Source: Puffinus mauretanicus
Taxonomy: Eukaryota > Chordata > Aves > Procellariiformes > Procellariidae
Length of the DNA stretch: 64,000 nucleotides
Assembly (NCBI GenBank): GCA_023333565.1
Contig: JAJKFH010003354.1
Coordinates: 1 to 64,000, forward strand
Direction: 5' to 3'
This document shows, piece after piece, positions 24,401-36,177 of the stretch. The notes beneath the pieces were generated by a model that worked only from the letters and a program-made list of their open reading frames with translations, searched no databases and was not told the DNA's origin. Within the stretch, counting starts at the first letter, position 1. Each line of letters opens with the position of its first letter. The position numbers were made by a program, and so were the translations under genes.

Positions 24401-26779
24401 TTGCTTAGGGGAAATCTTAAGCTTCCTGTCTATAGAAATGTACAGAAATATATATGGAAGGGACTGGTCATTCTTCTTTCTAGAGTTTGTTATATTAGAT
24501 ACAGCGTGATTCTGACATACTGGCTCCTATGAAATTGTGTTTTATTAAAGTCGCCAGGTTATTCTTGTGCTAGCAATGGCTTTGATTAAGCACTGTATTA
24601 GGGTCATATCCTAGAATAACGACATTTCTAAATCCCTGGCTGCATTTGAAAGAATTGTGATTAAAGTTCTGGCTGTTTTCCTGCAATTGCTAATGGCTGC
24701 TGAGGGTTGAGTTACCCTCCTTTCTATTGGCGCTTGAGTTCTGTTACAGCCCCATGCCATTTCGTGCCAATATCAGTGACGGTCTCTGGGGGGAAGCGGT
24801 TTTGCATTAAAATGCAAGAAGTAAAAGCTGTAGCAAAATTAACACAGGGGTCTAGAATTTCCAGTGCGACTTAATAGCTGTGGTGTTGGTTGTTTTCTGA
24901 AGTCTAATTCATCTTTGATTGAATTTCAGGCAAAACAAAGCAAGGAGGATAAGGAGGTGGGGAAACCCATCTAAAAGAGATTATGGATGAACAGGTTGAA
25001 AAATGCCGCCTGACAGGTCATACTCTGAGCAATCTGATAATTTCTGCTGGCGCAGGGAGTTGTTTTGTGCATTTTGTGCACTGGCATGGACAATCCATTT
25101 TGGTTCCCTTGGGGAAAACCCATGTTATTAGTAGGGATCATTCTGCATATTGCTGGAAAATGAATTAATTCACACTAGCGTATGCGCAGATGAGGAATAA
25201 GGACATTCTTTTGTTGTTACAAATTTATAGAGGCATCGCAGTGTTGAATAACCAAGTAGGGTTTATTTTGCCTTGGTTTACATGCCAGATTTGTAACATT
25301 TTCAAGACTTGTCAAAAGATTGGCAAATTTATCTCCATTAGAACTGATGCATTCATTAATACATAGAAAACAAGTCTATGACAGCTTTCTTGGACAGCAT
25401 GATGGCTACTGTAGTCCCAGCTACGTGCAGTTTCTAAATCCTCAGTTTCCTTCCTGTGTGCTCATGTTAAAAAATTACTTCTGTAGGTGTATACTTCTTC
25501 TAGAAGACCGTACAACGTTTTGCACTGTTTATTTCATTATTTCTCATACCAGGCCCATAAGAGGGGCTATAGCAAACCTGCCCCATCTCAGAAGTGGGTG
25601 AGTGGAGATGCAGCCTTGTCCAACGTCATGCCACGAGCCTGCGGCCTCGCCAGGTGTATCTTGCTGTAACTACCGATTCCTTTGTCTAAAATGGCCGTGA
25701 ACTTTTAAGTATTAAAAAGGAAGATGAAATGTGGGATGTTTTAGAGTTAAACAGTTTATAAGAATATAAAACAATAAATGACTGTATGTCAAGAAATATC
25801 TTTGTTTTATTTCACTTTCTTTCTCTGTTTGCTCACTGCTTTTTTTCTTCTGACATTAAAACTGAATAGAAAACATGGCAGGAATATAAAAAATTCAGGT
25901 AGGAGCCATTTGCCACTACAGGAGATAAGATAAAGAAAGCAAGCTTCAAGAAGAAAATAGTTGAAAAGTGAATGCGGTGTGTAAGTAATCACAGTTCATT
26001 AGCTCTAGCGTGTTTTCTGGCTTCGGATAAGGATATATGCTGCAGCCACGCTTTGGAAGAGCTTACATCTGTACACAGTAGTTTTAGGGAAACCAACAAA
26101 ATAGTAAATATGCAAGCTGACAAATACATTAATCAAAGTGCCTGCTGCTGAGTCGCGTGGCCTGGAAAAAAAAAAAAAGAGGAGAAAGAACAGTATGCAT
26201 TTTAAACAATTTCTGTAGCTGAAAGGAGACTTTACATATGTGGCTGACACACTGATCAAATGATAAAGTAGAGTCAAATTGAACCTCAACCTTTTGTACA
26301 GCCTGTGAAAGTGAAGGCACGCTGCACTTTTTCAAGGCAGATGGAGTGTGAGCAACTAATAAATCAGGTTTTGAAACATTAAAGAGCAACTTATTTAAAT
26401 GCATATGGTGTTGGATCTCAGACAAGACAGTATAGGAGAGCGTAAAAGGATTGGGCATGGGAACATCAGCAGAACAATATGTCTGTGCACCAGCTACGTG
26501 ACTGCATCCAAATCGGCTTTTTGTACTGAGGTCCTGCTATGTAGTAAATGAAAGGTAATGACAGTTGGTCAAAAGCAAGCAGGAGAAGCCGTTTCAGGCA
26601 GAAATCTCAGGCAGGGGATGGAATAGGTGGTACAGTTTGGTAGGTTGGAGCCATATTCTGTGTTAAATGGAAAGCTGAAGTCTAAGCATGACTTCAAAAA
26701 CAGTGAATAAAACCTTTGTTCCTTTTTGTCTACAGCATTTCTCAAAACAGCTTTACCAGGGGAGGGTTGGAGTCACTAT
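18456..26779. other. Long non-coding stretch, no gene seen
   Basis: Over 8 kb without a supported gene or a confident interspersed repeat. It contains T runs at about 21571-21580 and 22114-22128, the poly-C tract listed separately, and a GC-rich islet at about 23228-23410 (several CpG, TGGCGGCTGCTGGGGTGCAG). A TTTCAG acceptor at about 24929 is followed by a short charged frame that stops after 14 codons. None of these amounts to a gene. Confidence 0.55.
24145..24163. repeat. Poly-C/poly-G homopolymer, 19 bases
   Basis: An uninterrupted run of 19 C sits between ATTT and AATGAAG. Long C runs are uncommon in vertebrate DNA because they are unstable and can fold as i-motif or G-tract structures. 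The true length may differ from the assembly. Confidence 0.95.
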
Positions 26780-26862
26780 TTCAATTCCCCTTTTGGGAAA
26801 CTGAAACCTGATCAGGGTCATAGAGGCCAGATCAGAGCCATGACTTGAATCCAGATCTGCAG
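26780..26862 (+). mobile_element. Possible MIR-like SINE fragment
   Basis: The phrase AATTCCCCTTTTGGGAAACT, then GAAACCTGATCAGGG, a short gap, AGATCAGAGCCATGACTTGA and ATCCAGATCT follows the order of the MIR 3' half (CCCCATTTTACAGATGAGG, a GAAACTGAGG core, then CAGAGC-GGGATTTGAACCC-AGGTCT). Only about 80 bases are aligned by eye, and an L2/MIR-type tail is missing. Confidence 0.45.
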
Positions 26863-29800
26863 TTGGGCACTAGTAAAAACTTTGATATGAAGTCTGGGTT
26901 GCATGATCTGCATCAGCTGCCTGTTGGTTTCTGGATTGATTTTGAAGATTTTGATAGCGATGTGTGGTCTCATGGCTGGGAACTCTGTACCTGTACAGAA
27001 CTAAATGCCACGCTGCTGTCATCACGGTGATTAGGACTCGTGCTTGTGCTCCCTTTGAGCAGAGAGGCGATTTGTGGCAGTATTGCCTCTCCCGCTTTTG
27101 GAAATTATTTTTCCTTCAGCACGGTTTGAAGCCGAGCGTGTGCTCTACGAACTTGAACACAAGCTTACAGCTTCCCTTCTTTCCCAGTTTTATACCTGGA
27201 AGGGACTTGTGATGGTCCAGCCGTCAGACTTGACGTGACTTCAGTTGGGATTTTTAGATCGTTGTGGTGACTGACGTGGTCCCAACCCCACAGCAAACAG
27301 GGTTGGTGCATATTTTGGAAGCTCTGGACTCCTGTGTCTGTACTAGGCCCCCGGCACAAGAGCTCCATTGCTCCATGAGGCAGACTGAGAACCAGCGAGG
27401 AGCCCTGCCCGAATTTCTGCACATTTGTGGTTTTCCAGTGAAAGCTTGTTAGGTTGGAAAGCTGCTCTGCAACCCGTGTTAGGGAGCGTCCCCCCAAACG
27501 CCGCTTCTGGGAGAATTGCTGAGATTTTTTTCGCTTAAGGAAATACTATGGAAATGAAATGCGATGTACTTTATAACCTTAAAGGTCAGCTTCCTTGTCT
27601 TTCTTCCCCCACTTCACATCTTTTTCATCTTAATTCCCACCCCACCTCTCTATCAAAGAAGAAAAATATTCACAAACAAACTGAACAGATCAAAGTACAC
27701 GGTCCATGTGGATTGAGGCTGTACCTGGCCACGGCGGTGTTGGTGTCTCCTGTGCTCAGTGCCAGCGACAGGTGATGGACAGGCTGGAGGCTGGGAGCAG
27801 CCTGCTGCCCTTTGAGAGCGTTAATCATCTCAGAGCTCCCTTCCTACCGCTGCAGAGCCCTCGCCCCAAGGACTGACAGCCAGTATTTTACAAGTAGTTA
27901 GCCACCTAATTCCCATTGATTTTGGGTCTCTTGTAGTGCCGATGTCATCGTCTCTCTGATCTCTGTTGATTTTGGTAGAAGGCAGGGTGCCTATGTGTTT
28001 TTAAACATCAGTCCCTTACTCCTGATGGCCTGGTCTATAAATTCACAGCTTCCATGATTAAAAAAAGAAAGTGTGATTGAGAAGCAAACAAGAAATGCAA
28101 TCTTTCCTTTGTCAGAAACCTTTGCTAAATTGCTTCTCCCCTCAAGCAAGGAAGTAATCAAGTATCGGCCAGAGCTTTTCCCTGTCTATCTTGATAACGT
28201 GTGGATTTTTTTTTTTTTTTTTCTTTTGGTCTGGTGCATCTCCCCTCTCTCCCTCCTGTTGAGAGAGAGGGAACAGGAGCCCCACGCGCTGTGTCAGCGG
28301 GCAGGTATGTCACTGCCACCCACTGCAGTTTGTGGGTGAAGAGGACAGAAGGAACATTCTTGCCACGTAGGAGCAGACAGAACAGTCTGCCTGAAATAAT
28401 CCACTAGATGCCACTAGAAGATGAGATGTCTCTTGTCTAGTCCGTGGAATCCTGAAGTGGTTGGTGTCTGAAGGACTTTCTAGAGGAATTCTGTAGCGTT
28501 CACTTCTAAATAACCTTTGCTTTACTTGGAGTGCTGAGTTTCAGTTCCAGTCGCATTGGCAAACCCATAACAGCTCCCGCGCGTAGTTCGTGGAGTCCAG
28601 CAAGAAGGGAAGAGAACATGGCTCAGAAACAGAAAAGCATTAACCCAGAGTTGACCTCCACTGGCAGGAAAGTGCAATGTTTCGAGGCTGTCTGCCAAAC
28701 AGTATTCTTAGTAAAAGCGTAAGTTTTCAAAGAGGGTGTTTGTTCAAAAGGAAGGGTCTATGGATTTGGAAGTTTAATGATTATTTTCTGTGGAGCTGGC
28801 TTGGAAGCACAGACTGGTTGAAACATGGGGCTGGACACTTCTGGGGTTTCTGTTGTGTTTGTTCGCTTGGATAAACCTACTCAGCTTCAGGGAAGACCTA
28901 TCTAGATTCTGTCGCACTGCTTGTAGGTCTGCCTGTCTAAGGTCAAGGCGCTTGAAGCGCTCACAAAAGCTAATTTTAGGTGCAGGATGCTGGATTCCCT
29001 ATGTGCTTTGTTCCCTGGTGGAGACTGGTCTGGAGAGTGGACCAGATCCTTCCCCATCCCTTTCCTCTCCCCTGCTGAGGTCTGATGGCGTAGGAGAGCA
29101 AGCGCCAGGACGGCCGGTTGCTGAGCCCTTCACTCCGGCACGCGCTGCACCGCGTGGGCTCTACTAAAGCAGGTATCTTAGAGCAGTTTGAAAAAAGGCC
29201 TGAATGCAGTTAAGTTTGATGATTCCAGACATGCAAAAGAATTTGAGAGAAGATCAATTATGTCTGTTTCCTGTAAAAAGAACTTAAATGCGCAGGCCGA
29301 TACGTTGAGTCAGTGCTGCGAATCAGTATAGCGAAAACAGGACCTGATGCTTGTGTTGTGTGCGGCTTGAAGTGGGTGCAGTTGTAAGACAATAGACTCC
29401 TAATGTACAGAGAAATATGAAAAAGGAGGAGACTTCCATTCTAAACCCCCATAGTTATTGTTCCGTAGTGGCACAGATCGATCACTCTCTTCTTTTGTGC
29501 TCTGTTTTATGATAACAACCTGCTTTGCTCTCTTTGGGCAGCTGTTGCTGTCTTCCCTTTCATTCTAAAAGAAAATCTGTATTTCCATACCTTGAAGATG
29601 GTATACAGGTAATAACTATATTGTTGATCTCCACATAATCAAGAACTTTTTGGAAGGACCGTAACATCTAACCTGGTTCCTTTTCTCCGATAAGTTTGCT
29701 CTGATGCTCGGAGTGGAGGAGGCGGCATTGATTTGCAAGCTGTGTTGATTGCTTGATTGTTGTGGCTTCAAAGCCTGTTTCTTTATTCTTTTTATGGTAG

Positions 29801-32317
29801 CGCAGATTAACATGAAGTGGCTCCCTAGGAAAGGCGCTTTGATCACAGGTAGGTGCCGAAGAATTGTTCACTACGTGCCTGGAACCTGTTTAACTGAAAA
29901 GTTTGCAGCCTCGGAGAGATTAATGAAGTTGTCCTGTGCTGACACAGGGGATCGGAGGGGAAGAGACCAAACAGAGTTTTGCCTACGGTCGTCACGGTTT
30001 TCGGGTGCTTGCTGTTTCCGTTGAGATCAAATTAATATTTCTTGGATGTTTTTGGAAAGGGGTTTACTTATTAGCCAAATATCTCAGCCTCTGAAAAATT
30101 TTTGTGTCTGATAGGGTTTAAAGTGTATCGGGGCTGAGGATGGAATGCATTAAGACAAATACAGCTCTGAAACAATGAGGTAATGTGTTATGGTGCTCTG
30201 AAGTGACAGTGTAAGAGATCTCACCTTTTAAAAGTACTCATATTAGAGACAGAGACCTTTCCTTACATTGTTGTTAAAAGAAAAAGTTAAAAAATTACTT
30301 TATTACTTACTATGATTTTAAAAGATGCAAGCAGCCTCTTACAAGATGCTGAGCTACCTCCTCTCTGATGTCTTCACATCCTTCAAGGAACAGATCAAGA
30401 GAGTGAGTAGTGTGTGATTCCTCTTCAGACATGTTGTTGAGGAGCAATAACTTCCATATAGATCTTGGACCTTTATAGAGAAAATTATTTCAATTTAAAA
30501 AAACCCCAAAACTAAACAAAACCCCAAAAATCTAGGAAAAGGAAATATAAACACTGTTATCATCTCTGGTTTTTTGGAGGTTTGTTTGTGGTTGGTTTTT
30601 TTTTTTAAAATTTAGTGGTAGAAAAGTTATCTTGATAAATGGGGAAATAGCAGGATGTGTCTCAGTGTGATCTTTTTTTACAAAGTAGGATCAAGTCTTT
30701 TCTGTAGACATGGCTGTCCTTGGTTATAGAAGGTAACCAGCATTACATTAATTGCAAAATTATGGATCAGGAAACTCCTTGCAGTGTGTCTTTAAATGAG
30801 GAGCCGTGATTTGTGTTGATGGCATGTATCTAACTTAAGGTTTGCCTTCGGTACTGTTTCAGTACACAAAATAGGTATAGGAAGACCAAGAAGTTGTTTA
30901 ATTCATTTGCAGAGCACTCTGAGATGCTTTCTGAAGAATGCTAATCCTTAGCATTTCTATACGTGCTTCAGTATGTTTTCCATACAGAGTAAATTAGCAA
31001 AGTCCAGGTAAGCAAATAGCAAAAAGTCCAGCAATACCTCAAATTGTGGTGGGCAACTTTGACCTTGAATTACTTCATGGCAGAAGAAACTCCCGTTTTT
31101 CTGGGGAGATTCCTTCTGGCACAAGAATCTTGCCATCATCCTTCTGAGACCTGCTCTGTATGCAGATAACAGGACGTTAGCAGTAAACCTGGGGTATCCA
31201 TGACGAATATTTAACTTTTTAAAATACTAGGCAGAATGGAAAACTTGAAGCACTCTTAATGTTTGTTCAGACTTTAAATGCATGCAGAGATTCTAGCTTT
31301 CTTGGTAATCTAATGCTTTTTCATATTGAAGCATGACATTTTAGGCTCCATTTCAGAAACATTCAGCTGCGTTACTAATGGACCCGTCTCTGACTCCCAC
31401 TCGCAGCAGTATTCAGGTGGGCACACTTCATTGCTAGCACAGCGTGAGGATATGTATGTATGACAAATTGCACTTCACCTCAAAAGTTTTTCTTCTTTTT
31501 TTTTTGGGGGGGGTCTCATAATTTGTTACTAGACAGATTAAATCAGCAAGCTGGTGCTCTTCAGAAGGAACTGCTACAACAATAGTACTTTCTCACAGCT
31601 GTTTGAGTTTTTTTCCTAGTGCCTATGAAATGCGGCTATTATAGTTTCTTGCCTTACACTAAAAAAAAACCCCAAACTGTGCAACCCAAATGAAAGATTT
31701 CTGTAGTGTGGCGTTACTGAAGCAATGATGTATACTCGGTCCAGATGGTTATTGGAGTGCTGTGTACGTCATGATGTTGTACATCAGTGATCACGGATGG
31801 TTAGTCCCGTAGTCGGTGCTTATAGTGAGCTGTCATGGCAATAAAGTTGAGCACTTACATACAGTCGAAAACCTTCAGTGCTCACTGGGAATTAGTCTTT
31901 ACAGCTCCTTTTCCCTAATGAGGCGGATAGTTTTCTTCTCTTGGAGTCTGCTCATGTGTATGTGGCGTGGGTTGGGACAGCCCAGCAGTACAGTATTTGC
32001 ACGCTTAGCTCTTGTTTGAGAGACTGTGCAAACTGCCTCTCTGATAATCAGCTTGATAAGGAGGAAAAAAAAAAAAAACAACGGACATTTTTTCCTTCCT
32101 TCACTCTCTTCCTTCATCTGGTACCTGTTTTCTGTGGAGCTGCCTGGTATTGGTTTCTTTGGATGAATAATCATTCAGCTCCTTGCAAGAGATGCTCTTG
32201 GTAGGAATCAATAAGGATGAAGGGATATTCACGGTGTATTTTTCTGGACATGTTTGTTGGGTCTCCAGCACAGGGCATCATCTGCAGCGGAGGTATCATG
32301 TTGGCCGGTCAATGTAA
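26863..32317. other. Non-coding stretch, no gene seen
   Basis: No supported gene. The segment at about 27190-27250 (CTGGAAGGGACTTGTGATGG, then TCCAGCCGTCAGACTTG) resembles an old CR1 tail read on the minus strand, but it is too short to assign. Other content: a 17-base T run at 28206-28222, interlocked inverted repeats at 28243-28279, a CpG-containing islet near 29090-29160, T8 then G8 at about 31498-31513, and a 14-base A run at 32065-32078. Confidence 0.55.
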
Positions 32318-32994
32318 ATCATAGAATCATAGAATCACAGAATCATTAAGGTTGGAAAAGACCTCTAAGATCATTGGGTCCAACCGTCAACCCAACACAC
32401 CATGCCCACTACACCATGTCCCTAAGGGCCTCATCTACACGTCTTTTAAATACCTCCAGGGATGGGGACTCCACCACTTCCCTGGGCAGCCTGTTCCAAG
32501 GCCTGACCACTCTTTCAGGAAAGAAATTTCTCCTAATGTCCAATCTAAACCTCCCTTGGTACAACTGAGGCCATTTCCTCTCGTCCTATCGCTGTTACTT
32601 GGGAGAAGAGACCAACCCCCACCTCGCTACAACCTCCTTTCAGGTAGTTGTAGAGCGATGAGGTCTCCCTCAGCCTCCTCTTCTCAGACCAACACCCCAG
32701 TTCCCTCAGCCGCTCCCATCAGACTTGTGCTCCAGGCCCTTACCAGCTTGCTCCTCTGGACACGCTCCAGCACCTCCATGTCCTTCTTGTGTGAGGGGCC
32801 CAAAACTGAACACAGGATTCGAGGTGTGGCCTCACCAGTGCCGCAGTACAGGGGCACGATCACCTCCCTGCTCCTGCTGGCCACACTGTTTGGATACAGG
32901 CCGTTGATGCCGTTGGCCTTCTTGGCCATGTTGGGCCGGCTGTCAACCAGCACCCCCTTTTCCTCCGGGCAGCTTTCCAGCCACTCTTCCCCAA
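32318..32994 (-). mobile_element. CR1 LINE retrotransposon, 5'-truncated copy
   Basis: On the minus strand this runs from the middle of the last ORF2 third to the 3' tail. On the plus strand it begins with the repeated tail ATCATAGAATCATAGAATCA and CAGAATCATT. The UTR phrase GGTTGGAAAAGACCTCTAAG and the ORF2 end follow. Homology to the copy at 1-812 stops at about 32994, directly after the codons for GEEWL, and this marks the 5' truncation typical of CR1. Sequence and UTR type agree with the copy at 1-812, so both come from one subfamily. I see no target-site duplication, which is normal for CR1. Length is about 677 bp. Confidence 0.96.
32409..32994 (-). pseudogene. CR1 reverse-transcriptase C-terminus, decayed
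   Basis: The minus strand carries [40 protein letters not shown] and [12 protein letters not shown], which are the CR1 ORF2 C-terminal blocks, and a TAG stop at 32409-32411. Compared with the copy at 20-716 it lacks two codons after PEEK, about seven codons before AKKANG and a couple within the VQRRATKL block. It also leaves and re-enters frame around the RPHLEYC block. It leaves frame again after KLV. It has no catalytic domain and cannot encode an enzyme. The opposite strand is open for 299 codons (32352-33251) purely because of how the CR1 codons read backwards. Confidence 0.9.
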
Positions 32995-35900
32995 TGCACA
33001 TTTCAGACCTTGATGTAGTCAGGGAGAGTCCCCACTTGAGATTTCCCCTTGAATTTCCACTTGAATATCCAGGCAAAGACATCATAAGCTCTCTCTTGCT
33101 CCAGTTTGGGCTTTTCTCCAATGGCTGTCATAACAAAGCTGCTGCCTTGTGGATTGTGGTAAACGGCAGCATTTGCTTTTCTGTCCTGTGGGCGTGCAGG
33201 AATGGAGCTGTGCTGGTGTTGGGCTATGGCAGCTTCGTTCAGGGTCCGTAGAGGTACGATGGCAGCGTCGAGAGAGGTAAGAGGTGCTGTGCAGGCTGCT
33301 GGCATTAGCAAGAACTGTTGCAATGCTGGGTTGTTGGATGGGGCATCATCAGGAATAAGATTTACATCTCAGTGTATTTCATTTAAATACAAACAAAATT
33401 ACTTCTCCTCGTAGCTTACACCTACAGGCAGAGCATTTATTATTATTAATTGAAAGCTAAGAGCAGAGAAGATGTAAAAGCATATTTTTCTCTCAGTGTC
33501 AGTGTTCTGTTCTTCTCAAATCTCACATAATATGGCCAATCAAATAAGACAGATTGTTTTATTCCTTGCTATGGAGTTCATCCCAGTCAATAATATTGAT
33601 TAGTGCAGGGTGACTTGACGTAACAAGAATAACACCCCTTTCTTAATTTGAGCCTGTATTTCCTAGTTCATGCCTCAGTAGTTCATGCTTGAATGAATTC
33701 TTCAATAAGTCAGTTAAGACACAGACCCCACTGGAAATTGCAGGGTCTGACATTAAAAGGGGAAATGAATGATTTTCTTTTCCTAGAAGTTGCGCCTCTT
33801 TTTTCCACCATTAAACTGTCACGTTGTGCAAGTTAACTATTTAAAATGCAAAATGAAATTCCTGAACTTTTTTTTTTAAGAGCTACCTCTTTCTAAATAC
33901 GATCAGTAAAGTTTTATAAACTCTGTTCTCAGCTGCCTCTTTGCACTTCATGAGTCCTTCTGCTAGCGTAGACAGTATCAAGAAGCTCCGTGTCCTAACG
34001 ACTCGTTTGGGAAGCTGAATCAGCTTGTGGAAATACTGCGACTGCAGGTATCCAGAGCTTGCATGCATTTCCCACTCCACAGGGAATTTAATATTGTCCC
34101 TTTTACCGGGGCACCGAAATAGCATCTTTGAATCGTCAGCAGTGCTGTGAATTCTTGTACAAAACACTCCTGGCCTGGAGGGACTGCTTAGGTATGGAAG
34201 AACTGGTGTCGGTGACCTGCTCGATCCTTCATGTTGCTCTGAGGTTGCTAACAGGAGGGTCAATTAAATCAAGTCATCAAAGAGCTTTTTTTGTAGATTG
34301 GTTGCAGGTAATGACCTAAAGCATATAAACTTCACTTTGAAAAGAAGATGAGAGTCACTTACTCATCGGTTGTGTTCTTCTTACACTTTCCGATTTGGAG
34401 ATATTCTTCTTCTCGTTTCGAGGCAGACAGATGTCAGGGTCAAAAAATTCAATAATCTGCTGGTGGTGTTTTGATTTCAAGTACTTTGTCATTTTCCTGC
34501 CTACAAAGCTATCATAATAATGTGATTAGGTTCTGTATTTATTATTATTCAATCATTAAGGAGAGTTCACATGCAAAACGAAAAGGACTTGATAACTTTT
34601 CAGATATAGAGACTTTCCCCAAGTTCATAGTTGTGGTTATTGGAGGTTTTTAGCCCAAACCCACACTTGATAGGGTTACTTGTCAGATGATACCAGCAAG
34701 ATGATGGGTCTGTGCTTTGGGACAAGGGAGTATGACCAAAATACAGGGGACTATGTGTTGAATTGCTGCTAATTTCATAACGAGATTTTTTTTTCTGATG
34801 CTGTCATTTGCTTATGTGCGGGGCATCTGGCCTGTTCTCCTAAAAATGTTTTCTTCTGGAAGGGTAACAAGTGGACTTTGTTATCAGGAGATGCAAGGGT
34901 TTCAGTGAATTGAGATTGGCCCTCCCCCCTTTTTTCTGTCTCAGTATCCTAATTTAAAGTATTTTGGTGTTAGGAGCTGCCTATGGAAGTAGCTTTGGTT
35001 CAGATGTGATGAGATGCAGATGGGTGTTTTCATGCCACTCCAAGTCCTTCGGTCTGGGCCTGAGGTGTATAAATAATGCTCTCTGAGCTTGTGTTTGACT
35101 ACCAAGGAGTGTGCCAAACTCAACAGGTTTATTTTTCATGTAGCTGAGAGCCTGTTTGTACAGAACTGGAACTTGGGCAACAGAGACTTCTGCTAGGAAA
35201 TTACAAGACTCTGCGTAGGACGCGGACTCCTCAGAGACCCAGGAGTGTTAAATGTAATAAATAATTTAAAATGTCATGCCCTTGGCCATCAAAACCAAGC
35301 TACCTTCCAAGGGATTGAATGGTGGCATCATCAGTCGGAGGTGTGGGAGCCTTCCGTACAGCAATATGGAAGCAGCAAAATTCAGTGAAGCGCTGCTCTT
35401 AAAACCCTTTCCAAGCATGATGTGCTTCAAAAGACATCACATCACATGGACAAGACCTTGGGTGTTTATTACACAAGGTGAAGGCCCTTGTGCTTTTGAG
35501 AAAGGATAATTTAAGTGTGTGCTCATGTGCAAATTAAGTGCTGTTTGTTTGGTTTTGGGCTGTTCCAAAAGCTGCTAAAGTCACTGAAACTTCAGGCTGG
35601 AGGTCCCCATTTGTCAGTGGGGTGATGCTTTGAAGAACCGTGAGGCTCAAGCCTCTTAATGGTATCTGGGCATCTCTCACCTGTGTGACGGGTATCGTGC
35701 CAGCACCTCTGGGCAGTACGTTGGACTTCAGCCCAACTGAGAAATTCATCTCATGTGGCTGGGAAACTCTTCTGCATTTGAAACTGGGTCCTGTGCTGTA
35801 GGAGTCCTGCACTTACCAGTCTTTCTGCGATACTGTCACTAACTATGGAAAGAGGAGCCTAAAACAATGTATAAATACTATCTGTATTGTTCCTATTGCA

Positions 35901-36080
35901 TTAGGAGTACTTTCTCTGAGCAGAAAGAGAATAGAAAGAGCGTATCTTCACATTAATTACTGGTCTTTCACCAGGAATGAAGCATTTACAGACAGATCTA
36001 AGTGTTTAATTATCACTTACTATCTAAAATTCAAGGGATGTTCAGATCTGTTAGACAACTTGTTTCATGTTATTTTCCAG
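32995..36080. other. Non-coding stretch, no gene seen
   Basis: Unique sequence between the second CR1 and the candidate exon. If the exon is real this is intron. No other splice-flanked frame of note was seen here. It contains a 10-base T run near 33869. Confidence 0.5.
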
Positions 36081-36177
36081 GAGGACCAGATGATAACTTA
36101 ATTGAAGGTGGCGGATCCAAGTTTGTCTGCAAACCAGGAGCCAGGAACATTACCATCATCTTTCATCCCCTCCTCAG
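36081..36177 (+). CDS. Candidate internal coding exon, family not recognised
   Basis: A 97-bp segment is preceded by a good pyrimidine-rich acceptor (TGTTTCATGTTATTTTCCAG) and followed by a near-perfect donor (CTCAG/GTAAGTAAG). Only one of the three frames is open. It begins with two bases of a split codon (phase 1 intron before), gives 31 codons and ends with two bases AG (phase 2 intron after). The peptide opens [14 protein letters not shown] and continues [18 protein letters not shown] beta-strand-rich pattern (Cys-Lys-Pro-Gly, then alternating hydrophobics, then Phe-His-Pro) recalls Ig-like or MSP/ASH-type beta-sandwich domains. That is only a pattern impression and I do not recognise the protein. 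A frame this short is open by chance about two times in three, so the case rests on the splice sites and the protein-like composition. A lncRNA exon or pure coincidence remain possible. Confidence 0.35.

Noticed and set aside
24929..24974. Possible terminal exon AKQSKEDKEVGKPI then stop after a TTTCAG
   Set aside because: Fourteen codons only, with no polyadenylation signal seen close by and no upstream exon to join.
32352..33251. 299-codon plus-strand ORF, the longest in the window
   Set aside because: It reads antisense through a CR1 copy and then into unique flank. No host protein features are visible.
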